A DNA stretch of 64,000 nt, taken from NCBI GenBank assembly GCA_002733415.1, contig NVVR01000001.1, positions 258,493 to 322,492 on the forward strand, written 5' to 3'. This document shows, in pieces, positions 53,815 through 62,931 of the stretch. The DNA is from Kordia sp. Lineage in GTDB: Bacteria > Bacteroidota > Bacteroidia > Flavobacteriales > Flavobacteriaceae. The position numbers were made by a program, and so were the translations under genes. The notes beneath the pieces are model-generated. The model ran no database searches, was not told where the DNA came from, and worked only from the letters and a program-made list of their open reading frames with translations. Position 1 is the first letter of the stretch. Every line of letters begins with the position of its first letter.

Positions 53815-53845
53815 TTGCTTTTTTGAAAATATATGGATATGTTTA
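53815..53845 (+). promoter_or_regulatory. Candidate promoter of gldK
   Basis: TTG at 53815-53817, a 20-bp spacer and TATGTTTA at 53838-53845, which differs from TAnnTTTG only in the last base. It lies 43 nt upstream of the gldK ATG and would serve the gldKLMN operon. Confidence 0.35.
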
Positions 53846-53888
53846 CGCCTTTGAAAATAATAAGATATTAATATAAGACAGCGATTCT

Positions 53889-55280
53889 ATGAAGAAGTTT
53901 ATGCTTTTAGCCATGATTTTTACCCTACTTACTAGTTGTGGTGGTGGAAATAACGGAGAACTTGTAGGTACAAGTGGTAAGAAATGGCATCCGGAAAAAC
54001 CATACGGAATGAGTTTAGTTCCTGGTGGTTCTTTTACTATGGGTAAATCTGATGAAGATAGACCAGCAGTTCAAGATGCTCCTGCAAAAACGGTAACAGT
54101 ACGTTCTTTTTATATGGATGAAACTGAAATCACAAATAACGAGTACAGACAATTCGTTTTTTGGGTAAGAGACTCTATAGTAAGAACACGTTTAGCAATT
54201 TTAGCAGACGAACTTGGAGAGACTGGGGTGGATGATTCTGGAAATAAAAGTAAAGACGGTGGAATTGGTGATTATGCATTTAAGGATGCTGATACAACTG
54301 ACATGTCTGCATGGGATAAATATATGCTTGATAACTACTACAGTTTGATGGATGGTTATGAAGGAAGAAAGTTGAATAATGATATTGAGCTTTTAACTGA
54401 TACTGACGATTATCCGGATGAGTATTACTCTGAAGTAATGGATACTATGTATTTGCCAATTGATGAGGCATTTAACGGGAACCGTCCTTGGGATGTGAAG
54501 AAGTTTGTGTACAGATACAAATGGTTGGATATTGAAGAAGCAGCAAAAGCTAAAAACAAAGGTAAAAGAAGAAGGAATTTCATTAAAACTGATACAGTAG
54601 AAGTTTACCCAGATACTACAGTTTGGATTAGAGATTTTGCATATTCGTATAATGAGCCAATGCACAATGATTACTTCTGGCATGATGCTTATGGAATGTA
54701 TCCAGTAGTTGGAGTTTCTTGGATGCAGGCTAAAGCTTTCTGTGATTGGAGAACTTTAAATAAAAACGCAACAATCAAAAAAGGTAGAGCTCATGTAAAT
54801 GGATTTAGATTGCCTTCTGAAGCGGAGTGGGAATATGCTGCTCGTGGAGGTCTGCATGGTGGTACTTACCCTTGGGGAGGTCCTTATGCTAAAAATGATA
54901 GAGGTTGTTTCTTAGCTAACTTTAAGCCTTTAAGAGGTGATTACGCTGCCGATCAGGCATTGTATACTGTAGAGGCTAATGCGTATCAACCAAATGACTA
55001 TAACTTATATAACATGGCAGGAAATGTGTCAGAATGGACAGCGTCTTCTTATGAAGCTAATGCTTATGAGTATATGTCAACAATGAACCCAAGTGTAAGC
55101 GATAAGAACAATATGCGTAAAGTAATACGTGGCGGTTCGTGGAAGGATGTAGCTTTCTTTTTACAGGTAAGTTCACGTGATTATGAATATGCTGATTCAG
55201 CTCGTAGTTATGTAGGATTTAGGACTGTACAGGATTATATGGGTACGGATACAACACCTTCTAAAAACTCAGTACGATAA
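53889..55280 (+). CDS. gldK: Gliding motility/T9SS lipoprotein GldK
   Basis: A 463-residue lipoprotein (lipobox LLTSC, Cys17) with an FGE-sulfatase-like fold from residue about 40 to the end. GMSLVPGGSFTMGKSDEDRP, FRLPSEAEWEYAARGG and YNMAGNVSEWTASSYE are the family pattern, without known enzymatic activity. GldK (PorK) forms the periplasmic ring beneath the outer membrane with GldN and is essential for T9SS. It leads gldK-gldL-gldM-gldN, the order known from F. johnsoniae. Confidence 0.96.
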   Translation: MKKFMLLAMIFTLLTSCGGGNNGELVGTSGKKWHPEKPYGMSLVPGGSFTMGKSDEDRPAVQDAPAKTVTVRSFYMDETEITNNEYRQFVFWVRDSIVRTRLAILADELGETGVDDSGNKSKDGGIGDYAFKDADTTDMSAWDKYMLDNYYSLMDGYEGRKLNNDIELLTDTDDYPDEYYSEVMDTMYLPIDEAFNGNRPWDVKKFVYRYKWLDIEEAAKAKNKGKRRRNFIKTDTVEVYPDTTVWIRDFAYSYNEPMHNDYFWHDAYGMYPVVGVSWMQAKAFCDWRTLNKNATIKKGRAHVNGFRLPSEAEWEYAARGGLHGGTYPWGGPYAKNDRGCFLANFKPLRGDYAADQALYTVEANAYQPNDYNLYNMAGNVSEWTASSYEANAYEYMSTMNPSVSDKNNMRKVIRGGSWKDVAFFLQVSSRDYEYADSARSYVGFRTVQDYMGTDTTPSKNSVR

Positions 55281-55343
55281 TTAAAACGATTAATAATACC
55301 AACAAATTTATATTAACTTAACTTAAACTAAAAACTATTTATT

Positions 55344-55982
55344 ATGGCACAATCAAAAGGATACAAAAGATTTATGGCAATGGCTTACGGACTAGGAGCT
55401 GCAGTTGTAATTTTAGGAGCACTATTCAAATTAATGCACTGGCCTGGAGCAAGTTTAATGCTTATTGTCGGATTAGGAGCTGAGGCAATTATTTTCGCGC
55501 TTTCTGCATTTGAACCATTAGGAGAAGATTTAGACTGGTCATTAGTGTACCCGGAATTAGCTGGTGGACAAACAATGGGTGGTAAAAAATCTAAAGAAGT
55601 TAAAGGCGAAGCACAAGGGATGTTATCTCAGAAATTAGATGATATGTTAAAAGATGCTAAGTTAGACGCTAACTTAATGTCTTCTTTAAGTACATCAATA
55701 CAAAACTTTAAAGGAGCAGCTGAAAATATTCAACCGGCGATTGATTCTATGGCAGCAACTAAAAAATATTCTGAACAAATGTCATTGGCAGCTGGGCAAA
55801 TGGAGTCTTTAAACTCTCTTTACAAAGTTCAAATGGAATCTGCTGCGCGTCAAACTGAGGCTAATAAAATGGCTGCAGATAATGCAGAAGGATTAAAAGC
55901 TCAAATGGAGTCGTTAACTTCTAACTTATCTTCTTTAAACGGAGTATATGGTGGAATGTTATCAGCAATGTCAAACAAATAA
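55344..55982 (+). CDS. gldL: T9SS motor protein GldL
   Basis: A 212-residue inner-membrane protein. Two helices (about 13-31 and 36-57) carry GLGAAVVILGALFKLMHWPG and GLGAEAIIFALSAFEP. Glu47, inside helix 2, corresponds to the conserved acidic residue of GldL needed for motor function, and Lys29 and His32 lie near the other helix. The rest is a cytoplasmic coiled coil. GldL with GldM forms the proton-driven motor that powers secretion and gliding. It is 63 bp from gldK. Confidence 0.97.
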   Translation: MAQSKGYKRFMAMAYGLGAAVVILGALFKLMHWPGASLMLIVGLGAEAIIFALSAFEPLGEDLDWSLVYPELAGGQTMGGKKSKEVKGEAQGMLSQKLDDMLKDAKLDANLMSSLSTSIQNFKGAAENIQPAIDSMAATKKYSEQMSLAAGQMESLNSLYKVQMESAARQTEANKMAADNAEGLKAQMESLTSNLSSLNGVYGGMLSAMSNK

Positions 55983-56036
55983 TTAGTTTTTAAAACTAAA
56001 CATTAATTTATTATTAATTTAAAAACTAATTAGAAT

Positions 56037-57608
56037 ATGGCAAGTGGAAAATTGTCCCCAAGGCAAAAGATGATTAACCTAATGTATTTAGTGTTAATTG
56101 CAATGTTAGCACTGAATATGTCAAAAGAAGTATTGACAGCATTTGGTATCATGAACGACAAGTTTGTAGAAAATAATGTAGCTTCGACTACAAAGAATGA
56201 TGAATTTTTAGCGGCTTTAAAACAGAAAGCAGCTGATGAGCCAGAACAGTATAGTGTTTTGAATTCAAAAGCTAAAAATATCTCACAAGCATCTAAAGAA
56301 TTTTACACAGTATTGGCTGGTGTTAAAAAATTGATGGAATCTCCTTATCTAGAAGATATGGAGGGTGGAAAACTACCATATGAGAATATGGATAAAGGTG
56401 ATCATATTGATGAATTATGGTTCTCAAGAGATAAAATAGCACCAGAAGGAGTAAAAGTTGTTGCTGCTTTTGATAAATATAGAAAATCTATGTTTGCTCT
56501 TTTAGATAGTAAGGATGCAAAGGGTAAGCAATTAAATCAAGGATTGATTGATATCTTAAATGATAAATTTAACACGGATCCTATTAAAGCAAAAGATGGA
56601 GCTACAAAAACGTGGTTAGCATATAACTTCCAAGGATTTCCGTCAATTGCATCTTTAGCTAAGGTGTCTTCTATGCAATCAGATATTAAAGCTTTAGAAT
56701 CTGATGTATTATCAAGATTACTTTCAGGGGAACAACAAAAACAATTATCTTTTAGTAATTATCGTGCAATTGTAATACCTGAAAAAACAGCTTTCTTTTC
56801 TGGAGAAAACTTTAAGGGTAGAATTGTTTTGGGGCGTGTTGATGCTTCAACAAAACCTAATTCTGTAATTCTTAACGGGAAAGAAGTTGATTCTAAAAAC
56901 TTTAAAGAGGGTGGAGTTGTTTTAGATTTCCCTTCTGGAGCTGTTGGAGAGAGAGACTTAAAAGGTAAATTTATTTTCTTAGAAAATGGGAAGCCAGTTG
57001 AAGTAGCTATTGAAAGTTCTTATGCAGTAGTACCTAAACCAAATTCTGCAACTATTTCTGCAGATAAAATGAACGTTGTTTATCGTGGGATTCCTAATCC
57101 AATGACTATTTCTTTTGCTGGAATTACTTCTAATAAAGTAAATGCTTCAGCTCCTGGATTAAGAAAATCTGGTAAAGGATACTTGATGACACCTACAAAA
57201 GGTAGAGAGGTTACTATTAATGTAACTGGAACTTTACCTGATGGGCAAAGAGTATCAGATAAAAAGAAATTTAGAATTAAAGATATTCCTCGTCCAGCAG
57301 CTGCAGTAAGTGGGGTAACTGGGATAGCAAAGAAATCTAAAAACGCATTAAAAAATGCAACAGTATCTGCAATGTTAGAAGACTTTGTATTTGACTTGAA
57401 GTTAAAAGTAAATTCATTTAAGTTTAAAGTTCCTGGTCAACCAACAATTGTTTGTCAAGGAAGAAAATTAAGTGAAAGAGCTAAAAGTGCTTTAGCAAGA
57501 GCTAAACGTGGAGATCAAGTAACAATATTTGGTTTAAAAGCTTCTGTAGTAGGAAGTCCTATTAAATTAAAAGATGCCTCTCCTGTTATTGTTGAGCTTT
57601 CTAACTAA
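56037..57608 (+). CDS. gldM: T9SS motor protein GldM
   Basis: A 523-residue protein with one N-terminal helix (about 12-32, INLMYLVLIAMLALNMSKEV) and a long periplasmic part made of four beta domains. The helix enters the GldL ring and the periplasmic part reaches the GldK/GldN ring. The C-terminal domain has DGQRVSDKKKFRIKDIP and ends ASPVIVELSN. The length is normal. It is 54 bp from gldL. A strong hairpin follows at 57633-57671, before gldN. Confidence 0.97.
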   Translation: MASGKLSPRQKMINLMYLVLIAMLALNMSKEVLTAFGIMNDKFVENNVASTTKNDEFLAALKQKAADEPEQYSVLNSKAKNISQASKEFYTVLAGVKKLMESPYLEDMEGGKLPYENMDKGDHIDELWFSRDKIAPEGVKVVAAFDKYRKSMFALLDSKDAKGKQLNQGLIDILNDKFNTDPIKAKDGATKTWLAYNFQGFPSIASLAKVSSMQSDIKALESDVLSRLLSGEQQKQLSFSNYRAIVIPEKTAFFSGENFKGRIVLGRVDASTKPNSVILNGKEVDSKNFKEGGVVLDFPSGAVGERDLKGKFIFLENGKPVEVAIESSYAVVPKPNSATISADKMNVVYRGIPNPMTISFAGITSNKVNASAPGLRKSGKGYLMTPTKGREVTINVTGTLPDGQRVSDKKKFRIKDIPRPAAAVSGVTGIAKKSKNALKNATVSAMLEDFVFDLKLKVNSFKFKVPGQPTIVCQGRKLSERAKSALARAKRGDQVTIFGLKASVVGSPIKLKDASPVIVELSN

Positions 57609-57632
57609 GTAATAGAATTAGAATATAATACA

Positions 57633-57671
57633 CATTCAAAACAGTTTGGTTATTCCGAACTGTTTTGAATG
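57633..57671 (+). promoter_or_regulatory. Hairpin between gldM and gldN
   Basis: CATTCAAAACAGTT (57633-57646) pairs exactly with AACTGTTTTGAATG (57658-57671), and the stem extends by TGG/CCG (one wobble) around a TTATT loop. No T tail follows. The in-frame ATG at 57669 lies in the 3' arm. It may partly terminate, attenuate or stabilise the operon mRNA. Confidence 0.55.
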
Positions 57672-57710
57672 AATTACACCAGAGTTGTAATAAAAACAAA
57701 AATTGAAAAG

Positions 57711-58601
57711 ATGAATTGGAGAAATTTTTTATTAACGATTACATTGGTTACATTAACTCAAGGAGTTTTTGCGCAATACAACCTTTTAAATGCGACTACC
57801 CCGGAAGAGATAGGTTTAAAAACTGAAGCTCAGAAAGGGTATGATAATGCAAAGCCTTTAGAGTACGGATTTATCGATGATAAAGATGTGCTTTGGTCTA
57901 AAATGGTATGGGAGAAAATTGTTCTTGATGAAAGAATTAATTTTCCTTTATACTACCCTGTAGATACCATGAACATTGGTAAGGAAAGAAGGAGTTTATA
58001 TGATGTTTTATTTAAAAACATTAAAAATGGTAAAATAGCAAATTTATACACAGACTCATATTTTACTGACAAAGTTAATTTTGATCAAGTTCAAGAGGGT
58101 TTAGTGAAAATAGACACCTTGGATTTAGGGTACGAGCAATATAATGCTGGGGAGCCTATTTCTCCAGAGTATGTTGATACTACTGAGATTACTGCTTACA
58201 ATGTTAAAGAGTATAGAATTAAAGGATTATGGTATTTTGACAAGCGTCAAGGGGAATTAAAGTACAGATTAATTGCTTTAGCTCCAGTTGTGCCAGATGT
58301 TTATTTCTTAGATTCTGATGAGCCAGATTTAGTAGAGTCATTTTGGTTATTTTTCCCTGATGTTAGGGATGTCTTAAATGAAGCAATGTGTTTTAATAAT
58401 AAAAATACAGCTATGCCAATTACTTTCGACCACATGTTAAACGCTAGAAGATTTAACGCTAATATGTACAAAGAAGAAAATGTGTATCAGGATAGACAAA
58501 TTGATGAATACATTCCTAATAATGCTTTGATGCAATTATTAGAATCTGAAAGAATTAGAACAAAAATTAGAGACTTTGAGTTAGATCAATGGCAATACTA
58601 A
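57711..58601 (+). CDS. gldN: T9SS periplasmic ring protein GldN
   Basis: A 296-residue exported protein; signal peptide MNWRNFLLTITLVTLTQGVFAQ. The ATG at 57711 is chosen because the earlier ATG at 57669 lies in the hairpin and adds 14 residues that break the signal peptide. GldN-family sequence includes DVLWSKMVWEKIVLDERINFP and RQIDEYIPNNALMQLLE. It forms the periplasmic ring with GldK. It ends the gldKLMN operon at a terminator. Confidence 0.95.
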   Translation: MNWRNFLLTITLVTLTQGVFAQYNLLNATTPEEIGLKTEAQKGYDNAKPLEYGFIDDKDVLWSKMVWEKIVLDERINFPLYYPVDTMNIGKERRSLYDVLFKNIKNGKIANLYTDSYFTDKVNFDQVQEGLVKIDTLDLGYEQYNAGEPISPEYVDTTEITAYNVKEYRIKGLWYFDKRQGELKYRLIALAPVVPDVYFLDSDEPDLVESFWLFFPDVRDVLNEAMCFNNKNTAMPITFDHMLNARRFNANMYKEENVYQDRQIDEYIPNNALMQLLESERIRTKIRDFELDQWQY

Positions 58602-58630
58602 TAAATTTCTCCAATTTATTATAGTATAGA

Positions 58631-58658
58631 AAGCTCCTGCATTGCAGGAGCTTTTTTT
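58631..58658 (+). terminator. Terminator of the gldKLMN operon
   Basis: AAGCTCCTGC (58631-58640) pairs with GCAGGAGCTT (58644-58653), loop ATT, then a seven-T run. It lies 30 bp after the gldN stop. Confidence 0.93.
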
Positions 58659-58757
58659 GTGTATAAAAGATTCCTTTTTCTAGAAGGGCATAGTGTCAAC
58701 CATGGATCAGTTGTTGCGTTGGAGTTAGGAAGAAGTGTTTTTTATCTTTATTTTTGT

Positions 58758-58780
58758 GTCAGACTGAGCGTGTCGAGGTC
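58758..58780. repeat. Half-copy of the GTCAnACTGAGC repeat
   Basis: GTCAGACTGAGCGTGTCGAG (58758-58777) plus GTC, related to both arms of the inverted repeat at 34039-34110. Single copy here, just upstream of the FAD oxidoreductase gene. Confidence 0.5.
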
Positions 58781-58797
58781 TTTTTAAGTTATAAAGT

Positions 58798-59856
58798 ATG
58801 TTAGATTATATAATAGTAGGTTTTGGTTTAGCAGGGTTGTCTCTTTCTGAACAATTATTGAAAAATGATAAGTCATTTATAGTGATTTCTGAAGCTGATA
58901 AATCTTCATCTGTAGTTGCTGGAGGAATGTATAACCCAGTAATATTAAAACGTTTTACTTCCCCTTGGAATGCGATACCTCAATTAGAATATGCAATACC
59001 TTTTTATCAGGAAATAGAAAACAGATTAAATACTCATATAAATAACCCTTTGCCAGTATTGCGAGTTTTTAATACTATTGAGGAGCAGAACAATTGGTTA
59101 ATAGCTTCTGACAAGCCAAACTTAGCGCCGTTTCTTTCAACGACTTTTAAAAAAAATGATAACGAGTTTATTCTTGCCAACAACGATTTTGGTGTAGTGG
59201 AAAGAGCGGGTAGGATACAAGTAGCTAAGCTATTGAGTGTTTACAAATTAGAGTTGCTAAAAAAAGATAGCTACCGGAATGATGTATTCGACTATGATGC
59301 GTTAAAAATGGCTGATGATTGCATTTCTTATAAAGGGTTAAAGGCACAACACATTGTTTTTTGTGAAGGTTTTGGGTTGAAGTCTAATCCGTATTTTAAT
59401 TACCTTCCTTTAAATGGAACAAAAGGTGAGGTTTTAATTATTAAAGCCGTAAGTCTCAAGCTTGACGCTATTGTTAAGTCAGGGGTGTTTATAATACCTG
59501 TAGAAGAGGAAAATTGTTATTTGGTAGGCGCAACTTATCATTGGACAGATAAGACTTGGGGAGCAACAGATGAGGCAAAATTAGAGTTAATCAGTAAGCT
59601 AAATACTGTGCTAAGTTGTGACTATGAAGTTGTGGGGCAGTTGGCAGGGATACGTCCTACGGTAAAAGACAGAAGGCCCTTAGTTGGTAGGCATCCAGAA
59701 CATGAAAATATGTATGTATTTAATGGTCTAGGAACACGCGGGGTTATGGTTGCGCCAACCGTTAGTCATGAATTGTTTGATTATATTGAGAGAGGGAATG
59801 AATTAACTTCGGAAATTGATATACAACGTTTTGCTGATGAATATATAGCAAGTTAG
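58798..59856 (+). CDS. FAD-dependent oxidoreductase (DAO family)
   Basis: A 352-residue flavoprotein. The dinucleotide-binding motif YIIVGFGLAGLSLSEQL (GFGLAG 8-13) is at the N-terminus, and the DAO pattern GIRPTVKDRRPLVGRHPEHENMYVFNGLGTRG is near the C-terminus. Members oxidise amino acids or other amines; some modify tRNA (as in MnmC), but no methylase domain is attached. The substrate is not assignable. It stands alone between the gldKLMN terminator and an opposite-strand DUF983 gene. Confidence 0.88.
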   Translation: MLDYIIVGFGLAGLSLSEQLLKNDKSFIVISEADKSSSVVAGGMYNPVILKRFTSPWNAIPQLEYAIPFYQEIENRLNTHINNPLPVLRVFNTIEEQNNWLIASDKPNLAPFLSTTFKKNDNEFILANNDFGVVERAGRIQVAKLLSVYKLELLKKDSYRNDVFDYDALKMADDCISYKGLKAQHIVFCEGFGLKSNPYFNYLPLNGTKGEVLIIKAVSLKLDAIVKSGVFIIPVEEENCYLVGATYHWTDKTWGATDEAKLELISKLNTVLSCDYEVVGQLAGIRPTVKDRRPLVGRHPEHENMYVFNGLGTRGVMVAPTVSHELFDYIERGNELTSEIDIQRFADEYIAS

Positions 59857-59906
59857 TTTTAGTAAAATTCTTACAACCAAATTTGTGCTTATCTTTTTTA
59901 AAACGC

Positions 59907-59933
59907 GTCAATTCGAGGAGTTGACATTTTTTC
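59907..59933 (+). terminator. Weak terminator-like hairpin after the FAD oxidoreductase
   Basis: GTCAA (59907-59911) and TTGAC (59921-59925) with a T-rich tail to 59933. The stem is only 5 bp. The remaining spacer to 60077 contains a further weak stem (TTTTCGAT 60025-60032 with ATCGAAAA 60043-60050) and nothing else I recognise. Confidence 0.35.
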
Positions 59934-60077
59934 TTACTAGCGGTCGTGATGACAAAATCCTCAATTCGAGTTTTTCGACTGAGAGAGGAAAAGTATCGAG
60001 AATAGGTTTTGTCAATGGTAGTGATTTTCGATAGAAAATTGAATCGAAAAAGGTGTTTTCATAATACATTAGTTCAG

Positions 60078-60479
60078 TTATTGATTAGATGAAGTATGTT
60101 TCTCTACAGCATCCTTGTCGTAACTCACAAAAATATTAATCCAAGCATTCCTTGATAATCGAGCAATTATTGGTAGACAAACAATTAATGTTCCTGTAAT
60201 AGCAAAAAAAGTAGTTAGTAACGAAGCACTACAAACTACATGACTAATTAGAAAAGGAGGTACTGTAAAAGCGATACCAATTGGATAGCTCACATACATT
60301 GACCCTGTAAAAAAAGAAGGTTCAAGGTGATAGTGTAAATTACATGAGCTACAATTTTCATTCAACTTAATTGTCGTTTTTAGCTTGTATGGGTTTTTGT
60401 TCTCATACATAGTTTCTTCATGACATCTAGGACATTCTCCTAATAGTATACTATATAATTTGTATCCTTTTTTAAGCAT
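60078..60479 (-). CDS. DUF983 membrane protein with CxxC zinc-ribbon
   Basis: A 133-residue protein: an N-terminal zinc-ribbon-like part with ECPRCHEE (Cys16, Cys19) and ENCSSCNL (Cys43, Cys46), then two membrane helices (about 63-82 and 87-108). This is the DUF983 layout, frequent in Bacteroidota; function unknown. It is convergent with the FAD oxidoreductase and divergent from the ABC-F gene. Confidence 0.9.
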   Translation of the reverse strand: MLKKGYKLYSILLGECPRCHEETMYENKNPYKLKTTIKLNENCSSCNLHYHLEPSFFTGSMYVSYPIGIAFTVPPFLISHVVCSASLLTTFFAITGTLIVCLPIIARLSRNAWINIFVSYDKDAVEKHTSSNQ

Positions 60480-60489
60480 TTATTTTGTG

Positions 60490-60497
60490 TACTTTTG
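60490..60497 (+). promoter_or_regulatory. -7 element upstream of the ABC-F gene
   Basis: TACTTTTG matches TAnnTTTG exactly and lies 85 nt before the ABC-F start. The -33 region is T-rich but lacks TTG at the right spacing. It lies just outside the DUF983 start codon. Confidence 0.45.
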
Positions 60498-60582
60498 CAA
60501 ATTCATAACTAGTACAAATTTAGTGTTTATTGTTTTAATAGTACATAACATTTGTTACTAGCGCTTATTTAATATATATCAA

Positions 60583-62493
60583 ATGCTTAACATACATAAT
60601 TTAACGGTTTCTTTTCAAGGAGAGGATTTATTCAAAGAAATTACTTTCAGATTAGGAGCTGGAGATCGAACTGGTTTAATCGGGAAAAATGGCGCGGGTA
60701 AATCTACCATGCTAAAAATTATTTCAGGTGATCAAGAGTATGACAGTGGTCAGATTGCACTTGCAAAAGAAGTAGAGATTGGTTTTTTACGACAAGATAT
60801 TGATTTCATTCCTGGAAGAAGTGTTTTAGAAGAGTCGTACCAAGCTTTTGCAATGATAAAGAAGTTAGAGTTTCAAATAGCAGAATTGAATGAGGAATTA
60901 ACCACTAGGACTGATTATGAAAGTGATGCCTATACTAAAATTATTGAAGATGTAACAGAGTTGCAGCATCAATATGAAATTCATGGAGGTTATAGTTATC
61001 AAGGAGAAACGGAGCGCATCTTAATAGGTTTAGGGTTTAAACGTGAAGATTTTGATAAATTAACAGAAACTTTTTCAGGAGGTTGGCGAATGCGAATTGA
61101 ATTGGCAAAGTTGTTACTTCAAAAAAACGATATCTTATTACTTGATGAACCAACAAACCATTTAGATATTGAGTCGATAATATGGTTGGAGTCGTTTTTG
61201 AAAAATTATCCAGGTGCTGTGGTAATTGTGTCGCATGATAAAATGTTTTTGGATAACGTAACGAATAGAACTATTGAAATATCATTAGGTAGGATTTATG
61301 ACTACAATAAGCCCTATTCTCAGTATTTAGTGTTAAGAAATGAAATTAGAGAACAACAGGCTGCGGCTCAAAAAAACCAACTAAAACAAATAGAGCAAAC
61401 AGAGAGGCTTATTGAGAAGTTTAAAGCAAAAGCTAGTAAAGCTACCATGGCGCAGTCACTTATCAAAAAAATGGATAAAATTGAGCGAATTGAAGTAGAT
61501 GAAGAAGATAATGGAGTAATGACTTTGAATTTCCCAGTTTCTATTGTTCCCGGGAAAATAGTAGTAGAGGCTACGAATCTTTCAAAAAATTATGGTGATA
61601 AGCTAGTGTTAACTAATATCGATTTGCTGATAGAAAGAGGTAGTAAAATTGCTTTTGTTGGTCAGAATGGTCAAGGGAAATCTACTTTGGCTAAAATGAT
61701 GGTTAATGAAATTTCGTTTAAAGGAGATATGAAAATCGGTCATAATGTACAGATAGGGTATTTTGCTCAAAATCAGGCAGAGTATTTAGATGGTAATAAA
61801 ACGGTTGAAGATACGATGATTGATGCGGCCAACGAGAAAACACGAAGTAAGGTAAGAGATATTCTTGGGTCGTTTTTATTTAGAGGAGAAGAAGTAGATA
61901 AAAAGGTAAAAGTGTTATCAGGTGGAGAGCGTAACCGACTGGCTTTGGCAAAAATGCTATTGCAGCCATTGAATGTGTTGATTATGGATGAGCCTACCAA
62001 TCACTTGGATATCAAATCAAAGAATGTTTTAAAAGAAGCCTTACGTAAATTTGAAGGAACACTAATATTGGTTTCTCATGACAGGGATTTCCTTCAAGGA
62101 CTAACAAGTACAGTCTATGAATTTAAAAATCATGTAATACGTGAGTATTTAGGTGATATTGATTATTATTTGGAAGAACGTAAAGTAGAAAACTTACGTG
62201 AAGTAGAAAAGCGTGATGTGATAAAAAAAGCAGCACCGGTAGCAAGTAAGAAGCAATCTTATGAGGAGCAGAAAAAAATAAAAGCACTACATAATAAATT
62301 AAGTAAAGTAGAGGCTGGAATAAATAAATTAGAGCGAGAAATAAAAGTGATCGATGTAGATTTAGAAATAAACTACGAAGCAACTGTAGCGAAAAACAAC
62401 TTCTTTAACGACTATCAAGAAAAGAAAGATAAATTGGAGCAGCTAATGGGGGATTGGGAGTTATTCCAAGAAGAGATAGATTTACTTTCCTAA
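60583..62493 (+). CDS. ABC-F family ATPase (ribosome-associated type)
   Basis: A 636-residue soluble protein with two ABC domains. Walker A GKNGAGKST (34-42) and GQNGQGKST in the second half, signatures FSGGWRMR and LSGGERNR, and Walker B LLLDEPTNHLD/LIMDEPTNHLD are intact. Between the domains lies the P-site tRNA-interaction linker (ERLIEKFKAKASKA). A coiled-coil C-terminus (about 575-636) is like Uup or YdiF. There is no membrane domain; ABC-F proteins act on the ribosome. The subclass is not certain. Confidence 0.94.
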   Translation: MLNIHNLTVSFQGEDLFKEITFRLGAGDRTGLIGKNGAGKSTMLKIISGDQEYDSGQIALAKEVEIGFLRQDIDFIPGRSVLEESYQAFAMIKKLEFQIAELNEELTTRTDYESDAYTKIIEDVTELQHQYEIHGGYSYQGETERILIGLGFKREDFDKLTETFSGGWRMRIELAKLLLQKNDILLLDEPTNHLDIESIIWLESFLKNYPGAVVIVSHDKMFLDNVTNRTIEISLGRIYDYNKPYSQYLVLRNEIREQQAAAQKNQLKQIEQTERLIEKFKAKASKATMAQSLIKKMDKIERIEVDEEDNGVMTLNFPVSIVPGKIVVEATNLSKNYGDKLVLTNIDLLIERGSKIAFVGQNGQGKSTLAKMMVNEISFKGDMKIGHNVQIGYFAQNQAEYLDGNKTVEDTMIDAANEKTRSKVRDILGSFLFRGEEVDKKVKVLSGGERNRLALAKMLLQPLNVLIMDEPTNHLDIKSKNVLKEALRKFEGTLILVSHDRDFLQGLTSTVYEFKNHVIREYLGDIDYYLEERKVENLREVEKRDVIKKAAPVASKKQSYEEQKKIKALHNKLSKVEAGINKLEREIKVIDVDLEINYEATVAKNNFFNDYQEKKDKLEQLMGDWELFQEEIDLLS

Positions 62494-62547
62494 GCGTCTA
62501 AAAATTAAGCAAGTGTACAATTTACGAAATTTATTTTAAAAAAAGAC

Positions 62548-62577
62548 TTGTTATAGAAGAAAACAGTCGTATATTTG
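62548..62577 (+). promoter_or_regulatory. Promoter of the first initiator tRNA gene
   Basis: TTG (62548-62550), a 19-bp spacer and TATATTTG (62570-62577) are a perfect Bacteroidota -33/-7 pair. It is 8 nt upstream of the tRNA. Confidence 0.75.
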
Positions 62578-62585
62578 TACCATAT

Positions 62586-62658
<73 letters not shown>

Positions 62659-62663
62659 CTAAG

Positions 62664-62695
62664 AAAAGCCTCTTGAGAAATCAAGAGGCTTTTTT
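62664..62695 (+). terminator. Terminator of the first initiator tRNA
   Basis: AAAAGCCTCTTGA (62664-62676) and TCAAGAGGCTTTT (62681-62693) form a 13-bp stem with a GAAA (GNRA) tetraloop, then T residues. Confidence 0.92.
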
Positions 62696-62754
62696 GTATG
62701 CGCTATTTTCGTTTTTCAAAAAAAAACAATTTCACATAATATTATATAAAAGAC

Positions 62755-62784
62755 TTGTATAGGTTTAAAACAGTTGTATATTTG
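62755..62784 (+). promoter_or_regulatory. Promoter of the second initiator tRNA gene
   Basis: TTG (62755-62757), a 19-bp spacer and TATATTTG (62777-62784), the same spacing as in copy 1. It is 8 nt upstream of the tRNA. Confidence 0.75.
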
Positions 62785-62792
62785 CACCACAT

Positions 62793-62865
<73 letters not shown>

Positions 62866-62871
62866 CTAAGT

Positions 62872-62904
62872 AAAACCTCTTGAGAAATCAAGAGGTTTTT
62901 TTTA
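62872..62904 (+). terminator. Terminator of the second initiator tRNA
   Basis: AAAACCTCTTGA (62872-62883) and TCAAGAGGTTTT (62888-62899) with the same GAAA tetraloop, followed by a T run. A G-C pair of copy 1 is lost here on both arms. Confidence 0.92.
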
Positions 62905-62931
62905 TCTATTTATTATTAAAGCTTTAAGAGT

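Noticed and set aside
57669-57710. Upstream ATG for gldN
   Set aside because: It lies in the hairpin between gldM and gldN and adds residues ahead of a clear signal peptide.
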